Shown here: positions 61,601-64,000 of the stretch, piece after piece
Layout: each line of letters starts with the position of its first letter
How positions within the stretch are numbered: position 1 is the first letter of the stretch
Source: Datnioides undecimradiatus
Taxonomy: Eukaryota; Chordata; Actinopteri; Lobotiformes; Datnioididae
NCBI GenBank assembly: GCA_008933995.1
Contig: WARS01000009.1
Location: 1,669,501-1,733,500, forward strand
Reading direction: 5' to 3'
DNA length: 64,000 nucleotides
Position numbers and translations under genes: made by a program
Notes under the pieces: model-generated
The model's database searches: none
What the model was told of the DNA's origin: nothing
Seen by the model: the letters and a program-made list of their open reading frames with translations, nothing else

Positions 61601-63860
61601 GCAAGCGGCACGCCCGGCAGCAGAAACTGCGAGGGCGCGCACGTGGTCGCCGCGGTTTGTGACGCATTAACACTGTCCGTACGTGCGATTGGGGTCGTTT
61701 CAGTGCTTAGTTTGTATCTCGTCTAGCGCAGGACACATCTCTGCTTGCAACATGTGACGGCCATCTTCTGCACCATCTTCACACCATGTCGACAAATGTT
61801 TCGCCAGCTACGCAACTGAAACCCACGGGGCTACGGGGGGACTGAAACCCTTACCTGAGTTCTCACTTATGTTTTATACATAGGACGCATTGTGCTCGTC
61901 GCTGTTGCTGGCAGACATCCACAGTTTGTGACAGTTGTGGAGCGAAGCAACCTCGCATGACGCAACTTCTCTTTTTATATTAACTTGTTCATCATTTATT
62001 GATCCAAACAAACCCGCGCTGTCTGCTTCTCTCACCGTTTTGTCAGGTAGCTGGTGAAGTTCTTGCCAAAGCCGATGACACCCCAGTACTCCCCGTTATA
62101 GATCCCGTCGAAAGCATCCTTATGGGACAAAGGCACCTACGCACACGTGAGGAGCAGACATAATTAATGAAAATAATAACATTTTAGTGACAAAGCAGTG
62201 AAATATCTCTCATTTACTTTGACATTTAAACTCCACTCTGCAGCGTGTGTGTTTTACAGTAAATTGAAAGCTTGTGCGTCAAACAGACAAACAGCCTCTC
62301 ACTGGTTTCCTCGAAAATCTTGGTGTGTGTTCTGCAGACAACAGAAGTGAAACCTGTTTGGTTTGGAGTCAAAATAAGTGTAACTTCCTCTTTGAAGATA
62401 AACTAGGTCTGATTGAATGGGCCATAAAATAAAATATAAATGAGAAGCTGCATTCAAATGTATTAAAACCTGGAGAGTAAATACAGAAATCAGGTTCCTC
62501 CTTGATAGCCGGCATGTGTGCTCATGTTCTTTAATATCAGCATCTTGCAAGGCCACATAAATACCTGGTACACGCTGGAGTTGTCCAGGAAGGACAGCAG
62601 TGATTTGCTGTAAGCGGTGGGGGAGGTCTCGTTGTTCACCACAGCCACCTGGATCCCCTTCGGGTCTCCGCCGATGCACAAACAGATCAGAGAGACCTGG
62701 ATGACGGGCAGCAGGAACTGGAAACACAACGAGCTGCAAGGACAGAGGAGGGTCACGGTGACACCTTAACGCCACAAGTTCTGCTTTTAACAACTAGATT
62801 TTACTATTAAATCAATAAATAATATACATTGGTGATGATAAATATGCTTAACGACAACGTACCCCGGCATCCTCTTCATCCGCACCATCGTTTTGATCAT
62901 CAGGGCAGCGATGTTTCTCCACTTCGGCAGCACGTGTCTGGCTCGCACCTTCCAGTCCGCTGCACACATGCAACAATCAGTGACAACAGTGGCCGTTACT
63001 GTAACTGAGTACATTTACTCGAGCACTACTCCACTTCTTCTGCTCCCCTGCAGTTCAGAGCACAAACACTGTGCTTTTTAACTTCGCTACGCAGTAAAAG
63101 TAAAAGAATAAGCTTCAGTCTACACCAAATAATACCGAATTAACAGCAAAATGTCACTTTTACATGAATGCATGAGTAAAAATAACCTAATATACTTTTA
63201 AGTTCATTTTCTTGATTTTAGTTTTTCAATGCAGGACTTTTACAGTGTGGTATCAGCAGTGATCTGAGTCCGTCCCTCCACCGCTGACTCACTCAGCAGT
63301 TCTTCACATACTTAGAGTTTCCCACGTCTCTGAAATGTCTGTCATGCTGCAAAAACGGACGAAACTGCCTGTCGACGTCTGTATTTTAACGACGAAGTCA
63401 TAAATAAACTGCAACAGAGGGAATAATTGAAATTCCACTGCAGTTAAAATGACGTATAAGCTAAGGCGTCGGCTGTGGGGCGTTGCCATGGTACCGAGGA
63501 TGCTGCAGAGATGTGGCGTCACTGTAACACCTTTACATACTCTTCTTCTTCTATTTTCTATTTTTTTATGATAAAAACTGCAATACATGCATGCATTGCC
63601 TGAAATAATGGTGGGATTTGTTTATTTAACGGTGTAATAACCTGAACTTTAATCAGCGCTGCATGTTTTAAAATTGTACCTGAATATTTGGGAACTTCGT
63701 CCGCGGTTCCCGTTCCGACCCCGAGAATTGGCCGACTCTCGTCTCGCCCGCTCTCGAAGGACTGGCTGTTCTCCAGCTGCACGGCCTGAGGACTGGACCC
63801 CCGTTTGGAGCCGATCCGGTCGGAGGTCTCACACAGCTGCAGGAAGGCGTGCTCCAGGGT
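51527..63860 (-). CDS. abch1: ABC transporter subfamily H, C-terminal membrane half (13 exons, 5' end outside window)
   Basis: Exons in transcript order are 63860-63680, 62959-62863, 62733-62565, 62136-62036, 58665-58595, 58334-58285, 57758-57702, 57571-57501, 57394-57306, 56290-56187, 54093-53934, 53305-53201 and 51633-51527 (1362 nt). All join in phase to give the last 453 residues and a stop. Residues 1-12 look like the end of the nucleotide-binding domain. A TM helix at about 95-114 is followed by a large extracellular loop (about 115-255), then five more TM helices (about 259-282, 304-329, 336-358, 371-388, 428-449), the ABC2 layout. ABCH hallmarks are IKFEEPIYGS (241-250), ERKEGLLDR (283-291) and GIIWPVE before PLRYIS. 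Known ABCH proteins are half transporters of about 700-800 residues that must dimerise; insect members move cuticular lipids, and the fish substrate is unsettled. An unusual ABCG is the alternative, but these motifs fit ABCH better. Confidence 0.85.
51734..52035. mobile_element. Fold-back MITE of teleosts, second copy with 14-bp TIRs
   Basis: GTTTGACATTTTGG (51734-51747) and its exact reverse complement (52010-52023) flank a body with GCTAGCTTAGCTTAGCATAA, AAACAACTAGCTG and TGGTAGCTTCATA. It is the same family as the copy near 49.6 kb, but shorter. It lies in the last intron of abch1. Confidence 0.75.
52571..52604. repeat. (GATT)n tetranucleotide repeat
   Basis: Eight and a half uninterrupted GATT units in the last abch1 intron. 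Confidence 0.95.
53201..53305 (-). CDS. abch1: abch1 exon: TM5 end and WPVE motif
   Basis: It encodes GIIWPVECIPYPLRYISLAL and then PQTYASEALRCIMYR. WP-x-E-x-(I/M)P-x-x-L-R-Y-I-S is the C-terminal ABC2/ABCH signature. The acceptor is GTTCTTCAG and the donor is AGA G before GTAATG. Confidence 0.9.
53934..54093 (-). CDS. abch1: abch1 exon: TM4 and start of TM5
   Basis: It encodes MPNEGSLVLVIILIVLQGVT through AIDDEQSANQAALGIFYPN. The initial Met is internal, not a start. The 'G.sFG...S.....e..A.q.alg.fyP' pattern is standard for the ABC2 TM4-TM5 region. The donor is AGC G before GTAGGC. Confidence 0.88.
54094..56186 (-). other. abch1: abch1 intron (2.1 kb)
   Basis: No exon seen. It has a ZNF143-like word at 54812-54829 and CA tracts near 55,138-55,167, 55,565-55,580 and 55,640-55,672. 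Confidence 0.75.
55138..55180. repeat. (CA)n(GA)n tract
   Basis: Interrupted CA units are followed by GA units in an abch1 intron. Confidence 0.85.
56187..56290 (-). CDS. abch1: abch1 exon: TM3
   Basis: It encodes GVSSLETMLAHLFSQ and then a long Leu-rich helix ending LLVFK. The acceptor is TCTCGACCAG. The donor that fits the phase is AAG before GTTCGA, which is GT but a poor match to consensus; the next exon joins in frame with a plausible TM3-TM4 loop. Confidence 0.82.
56291..57305 (-). other. abch1: abch1 intron (1.0 kb)
   Basis: AT-rich, with a T-rich stretch (TTTATTTGTTTGTTTTT) near 57,090-57,120. I see no exon or named repeat. Confidence 0.75.
57306..57394 (-). CDS. abch1: abch1 exon: TM2 and EGLLDR motif
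   Basis: A hydrophobic TM2 segment (SITFYLAVGLTALSFVL) runs into ERKEGLLDRCWVTG, the cytoplasmic ABC2 signature that contacts the ATPase domain. The acceptor is GCCCCGCAG and the donor is ACA G before GTGAGA. Confidence 0.88.
57501..57571 (-). CDS. abch1: abch1 exon: YGS motif and entry to TM2
   Basis: It encodes FEEPIYGSQNTDFTTFVTPG and then AVL. The PIYGS...F..F..PG signature marks the return to the membrane before TM2 and is the clearest ABCH-type motif in the gene. It ends AG in phase 2 before GTCAGT. Confidence 0.88.
57702..57758 (-). CDS. abch1: abch1 exon: extracellular loop
   Basis: It has nineteen codons, AFVDNKLGSMSYLVALPIK, in phase 0 on both sides. The donor is AAG before GTGGAG. 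It leads straight into FEEPIYGS of the next exon, recreating the family motif IKFE(E/D)PIYG. Confidence 0.82.
58285..58334 (-). CDS. abch1: abch1 exon: extracellular loop (50 nt micro-exon)
   Basis: A 50-nt exon encodes NRQIALMLQKKLHEAFQ, joined in phase on both sides. The acceptor is TTTTGTCAAG and the donor is CAG before GTAGGC. It is identified by phase and by the typical 'n-r-Q-I-a-x-x-L-q-x-x-l' motif. Confidence 0.8.
58595..58665 (-). CDS. abch1: abch1 exon: extracellular loop
   Basis: It encodes MLQRQVSKEVVDGGSVHVWL-DLT. The V-H-V-W-L-D pattern followed by the 'N-R-Q-I-A' of the next exon is characteristic of the ABC2 extracellular domain. It runs from acceptor TTTCACAG to donor ACA A before GTAAGA. 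Confidence 0.83.
60395..60575 (-). mobile_element. Teleost 'TTAGCATGCTAAC' repeat, copy 2
   Basis: GCGAGGCTGTAGCTTCTTAA, AGCTAACAATGCTAACATG, TCTTAGTTTAGC and GAGCATGCTAACC follow the same family as the copy at 44.3 kb in the opposite orientation. Diverged, ends approximate. Confidence 0.65.
61190..61585 (+). repeat. Dispersed teleost repeat with degenerate ~21-bp minisatellite
   Basis: Units such as GAGATGCAAAATGACTACA and GAGACACAAAAGAACCACAA repeat with drift from 61,190 to 61,410. They are followed by the unit-independent tail GGAGGCCCTGAG...GTGCCCAGAGGCCCATTGTC. Both parts recur together in many percomorph genomes. The 155-codon open frame at 60982-61449 owes its length to the stop-poor repeat and is not a gene. 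Confidence 0.7.
62036..62136 (-). CDS. abch1: abch1 exon: extracellular loop
   Basis: It encodes VPLSHKDAFDGIYNGEYWG to NFTSYLTK, with a third sequon NFT at residue 175. The YWGVIGFGKNFT segment resembles the conserved 'G..(W/L)G.I.f..NFS' stretch of ABC2 loops. It ends in phase 2 (CG) before GTGAGA. Confidence 0.85.
62565..62733 (-). CDS. abch1: abch1 exon: TM1 and start of extracellular loop
   Basis: A hydrophobic helix (LCFQFLLPVIQVSLICLCIG) is followed by GGDPKGIQVAVVNNET and SFLDNSSVYQ. Two N-glycosylation sequons are visible, NET (residue 127) and NSS (residue 143). The donor is CAG before GTATTT. Confidence 0.86.
62863..62959 (-). CDS. abch1: abch1 exon: amphipathic region before TM1
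   Basis: It encodes ADWKVRARHVLPKWRNIAAL through MVRMKRMPG, a basic cytoplasmic stretch typical of the segment that precedes the first helix in ABC2 half transporters. The acceptor is TGTGTGCAG and the donor is CCG GG before GTACGT. Confidence 0.83.
63680..63860 (-). CDS. abch1: abch1 exon: NBD end and linker
   Basis: It encodes TLEHAFLQLCETSDR and then a polar Ser/Gly/Arg-rich linker of about 45 residues that joins the ATPase domain to the membrane domain. The acceptor is ACCATTCAG and the donor is TCA G before GTACAA (phase 1). The linker is poorly conserved, so the family call rests on the later exons. Confidence 0.8.
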
Positions 63861-64000
63861 CTGAATGGTCAGAAGAGAATGTGGGTGAACAGGGGCCGAA
63901 CTAATAACACTCATTATGTCTGCAGAGAAAACACGTTAAATGTCACTTTGTTTTGTTTGTTTGTTTTTAAGTTGTTGCTGTTTTATAGATTTCCTGATTA

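Larger units (their letters stand above)
58666..62035 (-). other. abch1: abch1 intron (3.4 kb)
   Basis: No coding exon fits the phase. It holds a 'TTAGCATGCTAAC' repeat (60.4 kb), an (AT)n tract near 60,358-60,370 and a minisatellite-bearing teleost repeat (61.2-61.6 kb). Confidence 0.75.

Noticed and set aside
62299-62793. 164-codon minus-strand frame at the abch1 TM1 exon
   Set aside because: Wrong frame for the exon at 62565-62733. The neighbouring frame gives the TM1 helix and correct splice phases.
1-64000. Search for CRISPR arrays, operons, phage or viral genes and tRNA/rRNA genes
   Set aside because: None seen. The repeats are microsatellites and fish transposon remnants, and no cloverleaf or rRNA sequence was recognised by eye.

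Overview
The window is vertebrate nuclear DNA, almost certainly from a percomorph (spiny-rayed) teleost. The evidence is short coding exons with consensus splice sites, kilobase introns, many (CA)n/(GT)n tracts, and several dispersed repeats that I recognise as common in teleosts. There are no bacterial operons, CRISPR arrays or phage genes. Two protein-coding genes can be rebuilt exon by exon, both on the minus strand, so transcription runs right to left. || Gene 1 (minus, coding span 3357-17917) is a Pellino E3 ubiquitin ligase of the peli1 type. Six coding exons give a complete 426-residue reading frame with every junction in phase. A probable non-coding first exon and promoter lie about 20 kb upstream, near 38,121-38,560. 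Gene 2 (minus, 51527-63860, 5' end beyond the right edge) is the membrane half of an ABC transporter that best fits subfamily H (abch1), a family kept in fishes and arthropods but absent from mammals. Thirteen exons encode the last 453 residues; the nucleotide-binding domain lies outside the window. || Layout: 1-2504 holds no gene I can support. 2505-2790 is a CpG-rich, promoter-like patch with a strong minus-strand splice donor and is a candidate first exon of a third minus-strand gene; vps54 is the guess from mammalian gene order. 3357-38250 is peli1, including a 20-kb first intron. 38.6-51.5 kb is intergenic, with repeats and a few CpG-rich patches. 51.5-64 kb is abch1. || The two proteins have no known shared pathway. 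Pellino acts in the cytoplasm downstream of Toll-like and IL-1 receptors, and ABCH is a membrane transporter of uncertain substrate. The most interesting points are the vertebrate ABCH gene, the unassigned CpG-rich promoter at 2.5-2.8 kb, clusters of RFX-like and ZNF143-like motifs in introns, fold-back repeats around the 3' side of abch1, and a perfect 16-bp hairpin in the last peli1 intron. I found no clearly new biological system.
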